From positions 1-64,000 of the forward strand of contig DATJRE010000533.1 in assembly GCA_035505095.1 (NCBI GenBank): DNA of 64,000 nucleotides, in the 5' to 3' direction. Positions 8,352 to 16,972 of this stretch are shown piece by piece. The translations under genes were made by a program, and so were the position numbers. The notes under the pieces are model-generated. The model was not told the DNA's origin, searched no databases, and was given only the letters and a program-made list of their open reading frames with translations. Within the stretch, counting starts at the first letter, position 1; every line of letters starts with the position of its first letter. This DNA comes from JOPF133 sp035505095 (GTDB lineage Bacteria > Acidobacteriota > Terriglobia > Bryobacterales > Bryobacteraceae).

Positions 8352-9389
8352 CTACGGTAATGCCCCAGGCTGCCCCGAAACGGCGTAGTAATCGTACTTC
8401 ATGCTCCACGTGAATTCCTGCCCCGGCGCGATCGAGATGTGGATAAAAGGCTCCACCGCCAGAACCGCGCGAATCGACCATAACGCTTCGCTCTCCAGTG
8501 GCCGGTTGCCCGTGATTCTCACTCCCACGCCGGCTTTTTTGTTCTCCACCCGGATATCGTAGTCGCCGGCCTGATCGTGGAATCCTTGCATGGCTGTCGA
8601 GACGCGATCCCGATTCGCAAGCGTCTTCAGAAACACAATTTGACGCCCGCGAATCTCGGCGAAGTCTTTGTTCGGCGGGTGGTCCGATTCGATCCGGAAC
8701 GGCACGGTCACGGTATAGTCCGGCCCCGGCGCTTCGCCGTCGATGCGCAGAAAGTTGTGGTCGTACACGTTGCTGTCGATGGGCTTCTTCCCCGTATTGC
8801 GCAGGCTATGCTCAATCTGCAACCCCGGCTTGCCTTGGGCCAGCCGCACGGTCTTACGATAAATGTAGCCGTAGCCTGAGGCTGGGTCCGACAATTCCTG
8901 CGTGAACTCGATCCAATCCGCCGCCCTTCGCACACTCCACTTGCCCGGATCGGCGATTTCATACAGACGGAAGTGATTGTAAGCCGAGTCGTCGGGCTTC
9001 TTCAGCGCGCCCACCCCAATCTTCACAAAGGTTCCGCCGGCCTTGGCCTCCTGGTAGCCCAGGGCCTGGTCCGTTCCCGTTACGAACTCCTCGGCCGGGC
9101 CCATGGCCGCAGTGCACGGGCTGGCCACAATCTCCGCGCCCTGGTAACTGAAATCCCGGACCCGGGGATCGACTCGCTGAAACCACGGACCATAGAACTC
9201 GTGGCCCTTGTAGACCACGCTGCCGATCATACCCGACCAGTCGAACCGGGTAGCGCGATAAAAACCGGCCTTGGCATCCGGCAGGTAAATCTTCAAGCGA
9301 ATGCCGCTATTCGACATTTCCGCTTGTGGATATTCCGCCGCGCCAAGAATGCTGGTCAAACAGAGGAGCGGCAGGTAAGCTCTGAGCAT
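8352..9389 (-). CDS. Secreted galactose-mutarotase-like protein of unknown function
   Basis: The 345-residue precursor has a clear signal peptide (MLRAYLPLLCLTSILGAAEYP). The rest is rich in beta strands, with FDWSGMIGSVVYKGHEFYGPW near the start and NTGKKPIDSNVYDHNFLRID in the middle. These resemble the beta-sandwich of aldose-1-epimerase/galactose mutarotase folds, where a His in the YDHNF strand would line the sugar site. I cannot identify the substrate or confirm catalytic residues. It is transcribed toward the S9 peptidase but is 341 bases from it. Export and neighbouring hydrolases suggest polysaccharide or glycoside processing. Confidence 0.7.
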   Translation of the reverse strand: MLRAYLPLLCLTSILGAAEYPQAEMSNSGIRLKIYLPDAKAGFYRATRFDWSGMIGSVVYKGHEFYGPWFQRVDPRVRDFSYQGAEIVASPCTAAMGPAEEFVTGTDQALGYQEAKAGGTFVKIGVGALKKPDDSAYNHFRLYEIADPGKWSVRRAADWIEFTQELSDPASGYGYIYRKTVRLAQGKPGLQIEHSLRNTGKKPIDSNVYDHNFLRIDGEAPGPDYTVTVPFRIESDHPPNKDFAEIRGRQIVFLKTLANRDRVSTAMQGFHDQAGDYDIRVENKKAGVGVRITGNRPLESEALWSIRAVLAVEPFIHISIAPGQEFTWSMKYDYYAVSGQPGALP

Positions 9390-9571
9390 GCTCCATCAGC
9401 ATAGCCCCGGGCTGCGCTCCCGGGCAACCGGAGCAAGTTGCGGCTCATCGGGATAGGGCGAGGGTACGCCTGGTTCGCGCCGCCCGCCCGGAGTGGCCCG
9501 GATAGTTGCCGGGGAAAATCGCGATTACCATCTCCGAGTCCCGCCGTCTATAATTCCACAGGAGGCCTGGG

Positions 9572-12037
9572 ATGCTGAGGGATTTCAGTTACGCTGCGCG
9601 TACGCTGCGGGCCAGCCCGGCTTTCGCGTGCGCCGCGGTGCTCACGCTTGCGTTGGGGATCGGCGCCAGCACCGCCATCTTCAGCGTGGCCGACGCCGTG
9701 CTCCTGCGCCCGCTTCCATATAAGGACCCCGGCCGATTGGTGTACGCCTGCGCAGACATGGTGAAGCGCAACGTCTACGATTACCTCTGGTCCGACGCCA
9801 ACTACCTCGACCTGCGCAATCATGCTTCCGGCGCTCTGGAGGACGTCGCCGCTCTCCGAACCGGCCGCGCTCCGTTGGCGCACGAGGACGGCACGCCGGA
9901 AGAGGTTGTGTTCGCGGCGGTCACCCCGAATCTCTTCCGCCTGCTCGGGGTGCGGGTCATCCTGGGCCGCGATTTCCTTGCCAGCGACGGCCAGCCGCAG
10001 CCCGCCACCGCCAACGGCGCGCCGCCGCCGCCCGGCCAGGGCTTGCCCACATACGCCATCGCCAGCCAGGAATTTTTCCAGCACTGGTTTGCCGGGAATC
10101 CGGCGGCGCTGGGCAAGCCCATCGGCAAAAACGGGCCAATCCTGGTGGGCGTGCTGGAACCGGGTGTCGAACTGCTTTTCCGGCCGGACAAGAATATTGA
10201 GCGGCGACCCGATTATTACCTCGCCGCACGGCTGGACCCGAGCGAAGCGCGCGTCGTCATCAGGCTGCGCCTCATAGCGCGGTTGCGGCCAGGCGTGTCC
10301 CTCCAGCGGGCCCAGGCGGAAGCCGACGCCGTGGCGGCCCAAGTCCGCGCCATCGACCCGACCTACCACGGGGCCAATCTGCAAATGCGCCTGGAGCCGA
10401 TGCAGCCTTACCTGGTTTCGCGCGTGCGGCCGGCCATTCTGGCCCTCATGGGCGCAGTGATTTTCCTGCTCCTCATCGCCTGCTCCAACGTGGCCAATCT
10501 CTTTCTGGTGCGCGCCTCGCTCCGCGCCCGCGACTTGGCCGTGCGCACCGCCCTGGGCGCAAGCTGGTGGCGCCTGGTGCGGCAGATGCTGGCCGAAGCT
10601 CTGCTGGTGGCGGCGCTCGGCTCGGCCCTGGGATTCGGCCTGGCGTGGGCGGGCATTTACAAGCTTCTGGCCATCGTACCGGCCAATCTGCCCCGCGGCG
10701 ATTCCATTCGCATGGACCCTGCGGTATTCGTCTTCAGCATGGCCGCCGGTCTTGCCGCCGCGGTGCTATTCGCGCTCGCGCCGGCCCTCCGCGCGGCCCG
10801 TCCGGATTGCGCCCAGATGCTGCGCGCCGGCGGAAGGACCAGCGGCCTCAGCGGCGGAGCGCTCCTGCGCAATGCCGTGGTGGTGGCCGAAGTGGCGTTG
10901 TGTTTCGTTTTGCTGGTCGGCTCGGGGCTGATGTTCCGCAGCTTTTTGGCCCTCCAGCGCATCGACACAGGCTACGATCCACACGGCGTATTGACGTTTC
11001 GCACCACCGGAGGCCGAACGCATCCCCAGCCTGAGGAGCGGGCCGCCGCAGTGCGCCAGATGCAAGCCGCCCTGGCCGCCATTCCCGGTGTCGAGAGCGT
11101 CGCCGCCGCCAGCGGGATTCCGCTCACCCTGCCGTTCTACCCGTACCGCTGGGGAAAAGAGGACGCCCTTACCGACCTCAGCAAATTGCAGTCGGCGGAC
11201 GTCCAGACGGTGCTTCCCGGCTACTTCCAAACCATGCGCACGCCTCTCCTGGCCGGCCGCTATTTCGACGATTCCGACAACCACCCGGAGGTCCGCCGGA
11301 TCATCGTGGACCAGCAACTGGCCGCCAAGGCGTTCCCCCACGCCAGCGCCGTGGGCCAGCGCATCCTGATGCGCTTTCGCATGGCCGATCACGAATGGTT
11401 CGAAATCGTGGGTGTGGTGGCGCACCAGCGCCTCGCCTCCCTGATCGATCCCGGCCGCGAGCAGGCCTATCTGCCCGATGGTTTCTGGGGACACCAGTTC
11501 GTTTCCGCCTGGGCCTTGCGAACCCGCGGCGACCCCGCCCAATACGCTTCCGCCGTCCGCGCCGCCATGGCGAAGTTCGACCCCAGTATGCTGCTGGCAG
11601 ATGTCGAGACGATGGATTCCATCGTGGAGCGCGCCCAGACCGGCACGCGTTTTTCGCTGCTGCTGATCGGCGTCTTTGCGTCCATCGCGGTGCTGCTGGC
11701 GGGTGTCGGCTTATACGGAGTGCTGGCCACGCTAGTCCGCCAGCGCACCCCTGAAATTGGCGTGCGCATGGCTTTGGGCGCGCAACCGGCGGGCGTTTTC
11801 CGCCTGATGGTCGGCTATGGCCTGCGCCTGAGCGCCGCCGGCATCGCCGCCGGATTGCTTGCCGCTCTGCTGGTGACCCGCGCTATGACCAGCATGTTGA
11901 TCGGCACGCGTCCCACGGACCCGCTTACTTTTGCCGTGATGGCTGCCCTGTTTTTCGCCATCGCGATCGGGGCCACCTGGCTGCCGGCCCGCCGTGCCGC
12001 CGCGCTAGACCCATCCGCCGCGCTACGCGAGCAGTAG
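9572..12037 (+). CDS. ADOP-type (MacB/FtsX-like) ABC transporter permease
   Basis: This 821-residue protein has the same architecture as the permease at 2820-5294. It has a short cytoplasmic leader (FSYAARTLRASPAF), a first helix running into GASTAIFSVADAVLLRPLPY, a periplasmic MacB-like domain, an FtsX bundle near residues 285-400 (FLLLIACSNVANLFLVRASLRARD), a second periplasmic domain, and a final bundle (GVGLYGVLATLVRQRTPEIGVRMALGA). It ends DPSAALREQ. No ATPase domain is present. CAGGAGG lies about 6 bases before the ATG. A Pro/Gly-rich loop (about residues 145-155, GAPPPPG) extends the first periplasmic domain. The two ADOPs face different directions and differ enough in sequence to be old paralogues. 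The substrate is unknown. Confidence 0.93.
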   Translation: MLRDFSYAARTLRASPAFACAAVLTLALGIGASTAIFSVADAVLLRPLPYKDPGRLVYACADMVKRNVYDYLWSDANYLDLRNHASGALEDVAALRTGRAPLAHEDGTPEEVVFAAVTPNLFRLLGVRVILGRDFLASDGQPQPATANGAPPPPGQGLPTYAIASQEFFQHWFAGNPAALGKPIGKNGPILVGVLEPGVELLFRPDKNIERRPDYYLAARLDPSEARVVIRLRLIARLRPGVSLQRAQAEADAVAAQVRAIDPTYHGANLQMRLEPMQPYLVSRVRPAILALMGAVIFLLLIACSNVANLFLVRASLRARDLAVRTALGASWWRLVRQMLAEALLVAALGSALGFGLAWAGIYKLLAIVPANLPRGDSIRMDPAVFVFSMAAGLAAAVLFALAPALRAARPDCAQMLRAGGRTSGLSGGALLRNAVVVAEVALCFVLLVGSGLMFRSFLALQRIDTGYDPHGVLTFRTTGGRTHPQPEERAAAVRQMQAALAAIPGVESVAAASGIPLTLPFYPYRWGKEDALTDLSKLQSADVQTVLPGYFQTMRTPLLAGRYFDDSDNHPEVRRIIVDQQLAAKAFPHASAVGQRILMRFRMADHEWFEIVGVVAHQRLASLIDPGREQAYLPDGFWGHQFVSAWALRTRGDPAQYASAVRAAMAKFDPSMLLADVETMDSIVERAQTGTRFSLLLIGVFASIAVLLAGVGLYGVLATLVRQRTPEIGVRMALGAQPAGVFRLMVGYGLRLSAAGIAAGLLAALLVTRAMTSMLIGTRPTDPLTFAVMAALFFAIAIGATWLPARRAAALDPSAALREQ

Positions 12038-12133
12038 GGCACAGCCATCTGCCGCGCCCAGGCGCGTCCGCTTAGGCTCACCACGCCACCTCGCCGAATT
12101 CTGAGGCGGTGTCCTCAAGCCCGTCGATCGACA

Positions 12134-13132
12134 CTATGCCTTCAAAGAGAAGAAGCCGGCCACGTTCTCCCGGAGCAACTGCGGGAAGCTCTTGTCAAGG
12201 TACGACCGGATCGAGACATAGCACTCGTCGCAGGCGTTGTGCGCCGTAAACTCGTCGATCATCCGGCGGCGTTCCTCCAGTCCGTAGCGGTGAAACTGCA
12301 TGGAGCAGGGCTGCAGCGCGCCATCCGCCGTCACCACCAGGAAGCGATGGCCTGCCTTGCAGCCGGGCATCCCCGAGTTTTCGAAATAACGCCGTGTCTC
12401 CTCCAGGGTGCTCCGGCTGTTGACGATCCAGTTGGTGGCGTCGCGCCGCGCCTCGACGCGGTCCAGGTGCCGGCCGATCTCCAGAATCTGCTCGCGCGAC
12501 ACCGGCAGATAATCCCGGCAGCCCGTACGGCGCGCCGAATACGCGCTATAACAAAGATTGACGCCCCATTCGCGCGCCTTATCGGCGATGGCCTCAATCT
12601 CTGGCAGGTTCTCGCTGGTGATGCAGGAATTCAGCACGATGTCGTCGTATCCCAAGCGCGCCAGGCGCGGGACGAGACCCTCCAGATGTTGGTACAGGCC
12701 CGGATAGCAGCGGAACACATCGTGCCGCTCATCGGGAAAATCCAGGCTCACCGAGAACTGGTCCACTCCCGCCTCTCGCAACCGGCGGTACAAGTCTTCG
12801 GTCATCAGCGCCCAGTTGGACACCAGGATGGTATAAGGCAGCCCCGATCCATCCTGAATGTTCCGTACAATCTCCACCACGTCCGGCCGCAGCAGCGGTT
12901 CCCCGCCGGATACCTGTACCACGCAAGGCCGTAGCGCCTGCATGTACCGCCGGTATTCCTCGGGCCGCAGATTGCGCGTTTCGTCGCGCGGCCCGCCATG
13001 GTCGCAATGCAGGCAATGGCAGTTGCAGGAATCCGTCACTTCGAACGATACAACGATGGGCCGGTTGGTGATCCAGTTCAGCGAGCCGCGCCCGATGATC
13101 TTCAGCGATTCTCCTAAGGCAACCTTGTGCAT
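12134..13132 (-). CDS. Radical SAM enzyme with SPASM-like C-terminal cysteines
   Basis: This 332-residue cytoplasmic enzyme carries the radical SAM motif C36-x3-C40-x2-C43 (CNCHCLHC), which would bind a [4Fe-4S] cluster and S-adenosylmethionine. The GGE motif follows in VQVSGGEPLL, with VSLDF at a later strand of the partial TIM barrel. The C-terminal third has extra cysteines (GCKAGHRF, LQPCSMQF, NACDECYV) spaced like a SPASM/Twitch auxiliary-cluster domain, seen in peptide-modifying enzymes, anaerobic sulfatase maturases and MoaA-like relatives. It lies 6 bases downstream of the Sel1-repeat gene, so the two are surely co-transcribed and the Sel1 protein may be partner or substrate. The reaction is not predictable from sequence alone. 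Confidence 0.88.
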   Translation of the reverse strand: MHKVALGESLKIIGRGSLNWITNRPIVVSFEVTDSCNCHCLHCDHGGPRDETRNLRPEEYRRYMQALRPCVVQVSGGEPLLRPDVVEIVRNIQDGSGLPYTILVSNWALMTEDLYRRLREAGVDQFSVSLDFPDERHDVFRCYPGLYQHLEGLVPRLARLGYDDIVLNSCITSENLPEIEAIADKAREWGVNLCYSAYSARRTGCRDYLPVSREQILEIGRHLDRVEARRDATNWIVNSRSTLEETRRYFENSGMPGCKAGHRFLVVTADGALQPCSMQFHRYGLEERRRMIDEFTAHNACDECYVSIRSYLDKSFPQLLRENVAGFFSLKA

Positions 13133-13138
13133 AGAATT

Positions 13139-13645
13139 TCAGACCACGTCGCAGCGCGATGGGTCGCAGGCCAGCCGCAAGCAGGGTCCGAGAGCCGGTG
13201 TCTCGGGCGCAACCGAAGCCAGGATCCCCTCGCCGCCGGCCGCCTCCCGTCCCGTGATTCGCCGCTCCAACACGTCCAGCACGGGACGCAGCCATTGGTG
13301 GCCCATTCCCACCGCCGATTGCACCCAGGCGTAAGCGTCCAATTCGTCGGCGGGCGCCCCCTGGCCCCGCAGACTCATCACTCCCAGGTTGGCCATCGCG
13401 TGGCTGTCACCGCCGCCCGCGGCCTTCCGGTACCACGCCTCCGCGCGCTCGTAGTCCACCGCCACCCCCCGGCCCGTATGGTAGGCCAAGCCCACCAGAA
13501 ACTGCGCCCGCACACAGCCGGACTCAGCCGCGCGCAGCAGGCTATCGAACGCTTCGGCGTCGCTCGCACACTGCAGCCCCCGGTTGAAATCCGCCGCGCG
13601 ACGATCGGCGCGAGTGAGCATTTGCTTCACATCAAACCCCGCCAA
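13139..13645 (-). CDS. Sel1-like repeat protein with a Cys-containing C-terminal tail
   Basis: The protein is up to 168 residues with at least two Sel1-like (SLR) helical repeats. AQFLVGLAYHTGRGVAVDYERA plus WYRKAA spans about residues 47-76, and HAMANLGVMSLRGQGAPADE plus AYAWVQSA about 82-112. SLR proteins are alpha-solenoid protein-protein interaction scaffolds. The last 20 residues leave the repeat pattern and hold three cysteines (C155, C160, C165 in CLRLAC and SRCDVV). The first in-frame start is a TTG at 13645; the ATG eight codons later is equally plausible. An AT-rich stretch just upstream could be its promoter. It is the first gene of a two-gene operon with the radical SAM enzyme. 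There is no signal peptide, so it is probably cytoplasmic. Confidence 0.8.
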   Translation of the reverse strand: MAGFDVKQMLTRADRRAADFNRGLQCASDAEAFDSLLRAAESGCVRAQFLVGLAYHTGRGVAVDYERAEAWYRKAAGGGDSHAMANLGVMSLRGQGAPADELDAYAWVQSAVGMGHQWLRPVLDVLERRITGREAAGGEGILASVAPETPALGPCLRLACDPSRCDVV

Positions 13646-13956
13646 AACAGAGTAAATAGTATTTTAAACCGAAATCGCTGCAAACCGGCAAACCCGGCTC
13701 CGCAGCGCTCCCGCTCCAGCTTAACGGCCGAACCGGCAGGCGAAGTTCAAGCGCCGCGAACGCTACTTCTGCGACCGGCCCGTTTGCCCGATAACAGGCG
13801 CGTGGAGCCCGGGGCAGCAATTTTGCCGCGCCGCCCGGCGCTTTCTGCCAGATCAATCAGACGCGGGCCGCGACAACGGGCGGGCGCGGCGCGAAAGCGT
13901 CACCCACCGTCGGCTGCCGACCCGGCGCGTTCGAGGCAACCGTAGGTGCGCCTGGA
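13646..13956. other. Noncoding region with an AT-rich promoter candidate
   Basis: About 310 bases lie between two minus-strand genes. The part next to 13645 reads, on the minus strand, TTTAAAATACTATTTACT, an AT-rich block in otherwise GC-rich DNA and a fair -10 region for the Sel1/radical SAM operon. Nothing else is recognisable. Confidence 0.4.
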
Positions 13957-14550
13957 TTATTTGGCTCGCTGGGTCTCAAATTCGTGCGGCCTGCTTTTCG
14001 CGCGCATACCAGTGTGGATGACGATCGCCACATGAATCGCGATGGCGATGGCGAGGCCTGCCGCGTGCTGCGTGCCCGTAACACCAGGCGCGGAGGAAAC
14101 CACCCAAAGCGCGGCGCCACCGAACGGGAGAAAGAGCGCGAGCGCCGTCCACAATCCCGGATTGTACGCGCGCTTGGCGACCGCTCCGATCACGTGGATC
14201 AGGCCGTTCACCAGCACCAGGTAGATCCCGGTCAGACCCCAACCCGTACCGAAGAGCAGAGCCGCGTAGAGCGACAGCAGCGTGACTCCCCACACTCCCG
14301 GAATGTTGATCACCAGGACAGCCTCCGGCGTGAGCGCTTCAACTCCACCGAAAACTCTCTGGTTGACGAATTGGCGGAAGCGGTCATTGGTATGCTCTTC
14401 CACCTGATGGAGCATGTACACGGGTATTTGCAGATAGATCAATAGAATCGGCAGTTGCCACGACAGCGCCAGCGCTGGCAGCAGCAGGAGCAGAAAAAGC
14501 CCCATGCACAGCGCGGCCGCGGCCCAATGGCGATAGAGCCAGGCAGTCAT
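13957..14550 (-). CDS. HXXEE-domain integral membrane protein
   Basis: This 197-residue inner-membrane protein has about five hydrophobic helices (ALCMGLFLLLLLPALALSW, LVINIPGVWGVTLLSLYAALL, LTGIYLVLVNGLIHVIGAV, ALALFLPFGGAALWVV, GLAIAIAIHVAIVIH). It carries HQVEEH near residue 45, the motif that names the HXXEE family, and a second conserved His region (NGLIHVIGA). The family has no assigned function; the His/Glu set may bind a metal. The start at 14550 is supported by GAGGGAAG 4-5 bases before the ATG; the longer frame upstream lacks such a site. It is divergent from the gene at 14734. Confidence 0.8.
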   Translation of the reverse strand: MTAWLYRHWAAAALCMGLFLLLLLPALALSWQLPILLIYLQIPVYMLHQVEEHTNDRFRQFVNQRVFGGVEALTPEAVLVINIPGVWGVTLLSLYAALLFGTGWGLTGIYLVLVNGLIHVIGAVAKRAYNPGLWTALALFLPFGGAALWVVSSAPGVTGTQHAAGLAIAIAIHVAIVIHTGMRAKSRPHEFETQRAK

Positions 14551-14733
14551 TTTGCTTCCCTCGCGTATATTGAGCAGTGTAGTCCAATCGGGCAGAACCT
14601 GGAGTTTTCGTCTGGCCATCCTGGTGACCGGGCTTGGGCCTCTTCGGGAGTCGCGCGTGATTCGCCCGGAGTCGCCTTGTCGCCGGTGCGTCCCTTTCAT
14701 TTTCGTGTGATAAACTCGCGGCGAGGGCAACCA

Positions 14734-15492
14734 ATGGTGCAAAATCTCTTCAGCGGCATCGCCATCGCCGTGGCATTCGCTTCAGCGCTGGGCGCGCAGT
14801 CAAAACCGGTCTTCTCTGAGCGCTTCGAGTCGGGCAAACTCGACCCCGCGATCTGGGACGTCCGGACCAAGGGCGCGGCGACAATCGCGGTTGAGCCGGT
14901 GGAAGGGGCTCCCGGCAAATATGCGCTGCACGCTCACTATCCCGAAATGACGCGCGGCGCCTACGCGATGGCCATAGCGACCCATCTGCCTGATTCGCTG
15001 AAGACGCATGTTTTCGGCCGGGCGTACATGAAAATCACTGGAACCATACCCCCGAGCCACAATCCGTTGATCATTACCGGTGAACCGGGTTGGCAGCTCT
15101 CGAAGTTCTACGAAATCGGCCTGTCGCACGGCTTCTGGATGCCGTCTTTCCAAGAAAACAAATCAGCCGCGGGTCAGGGAAGAGGCGAGATCACGTACCG
15201 CTCTGAAGTGCCTCCTCCTACCGACAAATGGTTTCTTCTGGAGTGGGAAATTAACGACGATCCAGCGAGTATGACCCTTTGGGTGAATGGTGAACCCGTT
15301 CCCAACAAAATGGGAACAGAAGCCGTTGAGACGGTGACCTACAAGTGGCCGAAGGACTCAACAACCAATTCGAATCTTGTCGGCGGTTTCAAGGAATTTG
15401 GATTCGGCGTGCGTGCCTGGCAAAATCCGATGACGGGCTTCGATGTCTATTACGACGACATTGCTCTCAGTACCAGCCGGATCGGAAAATAA
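14734..15492 (+). CDS. Secreted concanavalin A-like jelly-roll protein (Cip1/polysaccharide-lyase-like)
   Basis: The 252-residue precursor has a signal peptide (residues 1-21, ending FASALGAQS). The mature part starts PVFSERFESGKLDPAIWDV, the usual opening of carbohydrate-acting jelly-roll domains, and ends TGFDVYYDDIALS, the usual final strand. FGRAYMKITG, SHGFWMPSF and LLEWEINDDPASMTLWVNGE are the strands between. This build matches Cip1-like carbohydrate-binding or lyase proteins and family 16-type sandwiches; no catalytic residues can be assigned with confidence. GCGAGGG lies 6-7 bases before the ATG. The gene looks clearly less GC-rich than its neighbours, which hints at recent acquisition. 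Confidence 0.65.
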   Translation: MVQNLFSGIAIAVAFASALGAQSKPVFSERFESGKLDPAIWDVRTKGAATIAVEPVEGAPGKYALHAHYPEMTRGAYAMAIATHLPDSLKTHVFGRAYMKITGTIPPSHNPLIITGEPGWQLSKFYEIGLSHGFWMPSFQENKSAAGQGRGEITYRSEVPPPTDKWFLLEWEINDDPASMTLWVNGEPVPNKMGTEAVETVTYKWPKDSTTNSNLVGGFKEFGFGVRAWQNPMTGFDVYYDDIALSTSRIGK

Positions 15493-15885
15493 ATAGTTTA
15501 GGCGCGGGCATCTGACCCCATTGAACGCACGGATACGCCTGGTAAACGCTTCGCAGCTTGTGTAACGCGGAGGGCACGGCGGGCGGTGGGCGGCCGCGCC
15601 CGCAAACGTGATGCAGCACGCCGCCCATCGCGTCACGGCTGCCGAGGCCGCCGGTGGGCACCCGCGGACCGGCGCACTCCGCCGCCAAGCCATGTCCCGG
15701 AGCGCCTCATGTTGGAAATGCGATCCGTACTGTGTTACGAAACTGCGGCTGGCGTGCTGTAGTATCGACGGCGCGGCCAACTTCACCGCCAGCGCCCCCA
15801 ATAGGCGGATTGCCGGAGCCACTACGATGCGGCGCGGGGATATAATTACGTTTCCGGCAATGCTGCGATTACGAGGGAACGTCCT
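15493..15885. other. Noncoding region upstream of the ThuA gene, with a -10 candidate
   Basis: No convincing gene lies in these 393 bases. A perfect TATAAT at 15841-15846, about 40 bases before the ThuA ATG, is a good sigma-70 -10 element. I see no matching -35 at 16-18 bases, so an activator may be needed. Confidence 0.45.
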
Positions 15886-16884
15886 ATGAAGCGGAAGGCA
15901 TTTGGAATTGGCGCGGTGTTAGCCGCCTTAGGATTGACCGGCGCCGCCGGTTTTGCGCAGCGCGCTCCGGCTGCGGGGCCTTGCCCGCCGGAGGGATTCA
16001 GCGGAGGCTTCAGCCGCGGCTGTCCGCAGAAGCAGTTTGCCGATCCCTCCGACATCTCGGCAATGATGGCCGCCCTGCCGGACAAGCCGTACGCCGCGCC
16101 GCTGAGCCTGCGCCATGTGCTGGTTCTCGCCCGCGCCGTCGGCTGGGTCCACACTTCCATCCCACTGTCCGCGAAGATGGTGGAATACCTGGGCGACAAG
16201 ACCGGCGCCTGGATGACCACCATCACCTACGACGCGGCCGCAATCACGCCGGAAAACCTGAAACAATACGACGCCATCTTCCTGGCCAGCACCACCGGCG
16301 CATTTCTGGATGACCCAAACGACAAGGCCGCCACGGACCTTCGCCGGCGGGCGCTCCTGGACTTCGTCAAGGGCGGCAAGGGTCTGGCCGGCATCCATGC
16401 CGCTACCGACAGCTACCACACCAATATTCCTTCGCTGACCGGCACATGGCCGGAATTCAACCAAATGATCGGCGGTTTTTTCAAATTCCACTGGACCTAT
16501 CCGACCCTGATCCCGGTAAAGGTCGACGACCCTAAGAGTCCCCTGACTGCCATGTTCCCGGCCCACGGCTTCGTAATGGTGGACGAGACCTACACGTTTG
16601 CGCAAAACTCCTTCAGCCGGAAGCGGGTGCATGTCCTCACCAGCATCAATTACGCCAAAATGAGCGCGGAAGATAAGGCTAAAGAGCCGGCAGCCACCAG
16701 GCGCACCGACGGCGACTACGCATTGAGCTACATTCAGCGAGTGGGCGCCGGCCGCGTGTTCTATGAGGCGCACGGCCACGATGAGAAGGTATACTTTTTA
16801 CGCCCCTTTGTGGCCCACATGCTGGCGGGGATTCAGTACGCTCTGGGCGACCTGAAGGCCGATGACAGTCCGAGTGAAAAATAG
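15886..16884 (+). CDS. Secreted ThuA domain-containing protein
   Basis: The 332-residue precursor has a signal peptide ending near AAGFAQRAP. The body is a ThuA-like class I glutamine amidotransferase fold: RHVLVLARAVGWVHTSIP, then YDAIFLASTTG, then GKGLAGIHAATDSYH, and the C-terminal RVGAGRVFYEAHGHD with YFLRPFVAHMLAGIQYALG. ThuA (trehalose utilisation) domains in Acidobacteria and Planctomycetes are usually exported and accompany sugar or PQQ dehydrogenases and cytochromes; their activity is not settled. Here a cytochrome c-PQQ dehydrogenase is the convergent neighbour, 88 bases away. An N-terminal Cys-Pro-rich stretch (GPCPPEGFSGGFSRGCP) could form a disulfide. Confidence in the domain is high, in the role low. 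Confidence 0.88.
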   Translation: MKRKAFGIGAVLAALGLTGAAGFAQRAPAAGPCPPEGFSGGFSRGCPQKQFADPSDISAMMAALPDKPYAAPLSLRHVLVLARAVGWVHTSIPLSAKMVEYLGDKTGAWMTTITYDAAAITPENLKQYDAIFLASTTGAFLDDPNDKAATDLRRRALLDFVKGGKGLAGIHAATDSYHTNIPSLTGTWPEFNQMIGGFFKFHWTYPTLIPVKVDDPKSPLTAMFPAHGFVMVDETYTFAQNSFSRKRVHVLTSINYAKMSAEDKAKEPAATRRTDGDYALSYIQRVGAGRVFYEAHGHDEKVYFLRPFVAHMLAGIQYALGDLKADDSPSEK

Positions 16885-16972
16885 AGCCTGGAAGTGCCGA
16901 AGGGCAATATTCGGAAGACGGCGATTTCGGCCCGGCAGTTTTCCGGCGATACGGGTCTTCGGCGCTTCCGAT

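Noticed and set aside
14551..14742. Longer start for the HXXEE protein
   Set aside because: The extra 64 residues are Arg-rich with no homology pattern, overlap the neighbouring signal-peptide gene, and lack a ribosome binding site; GAGGGAAG precedes 14550.
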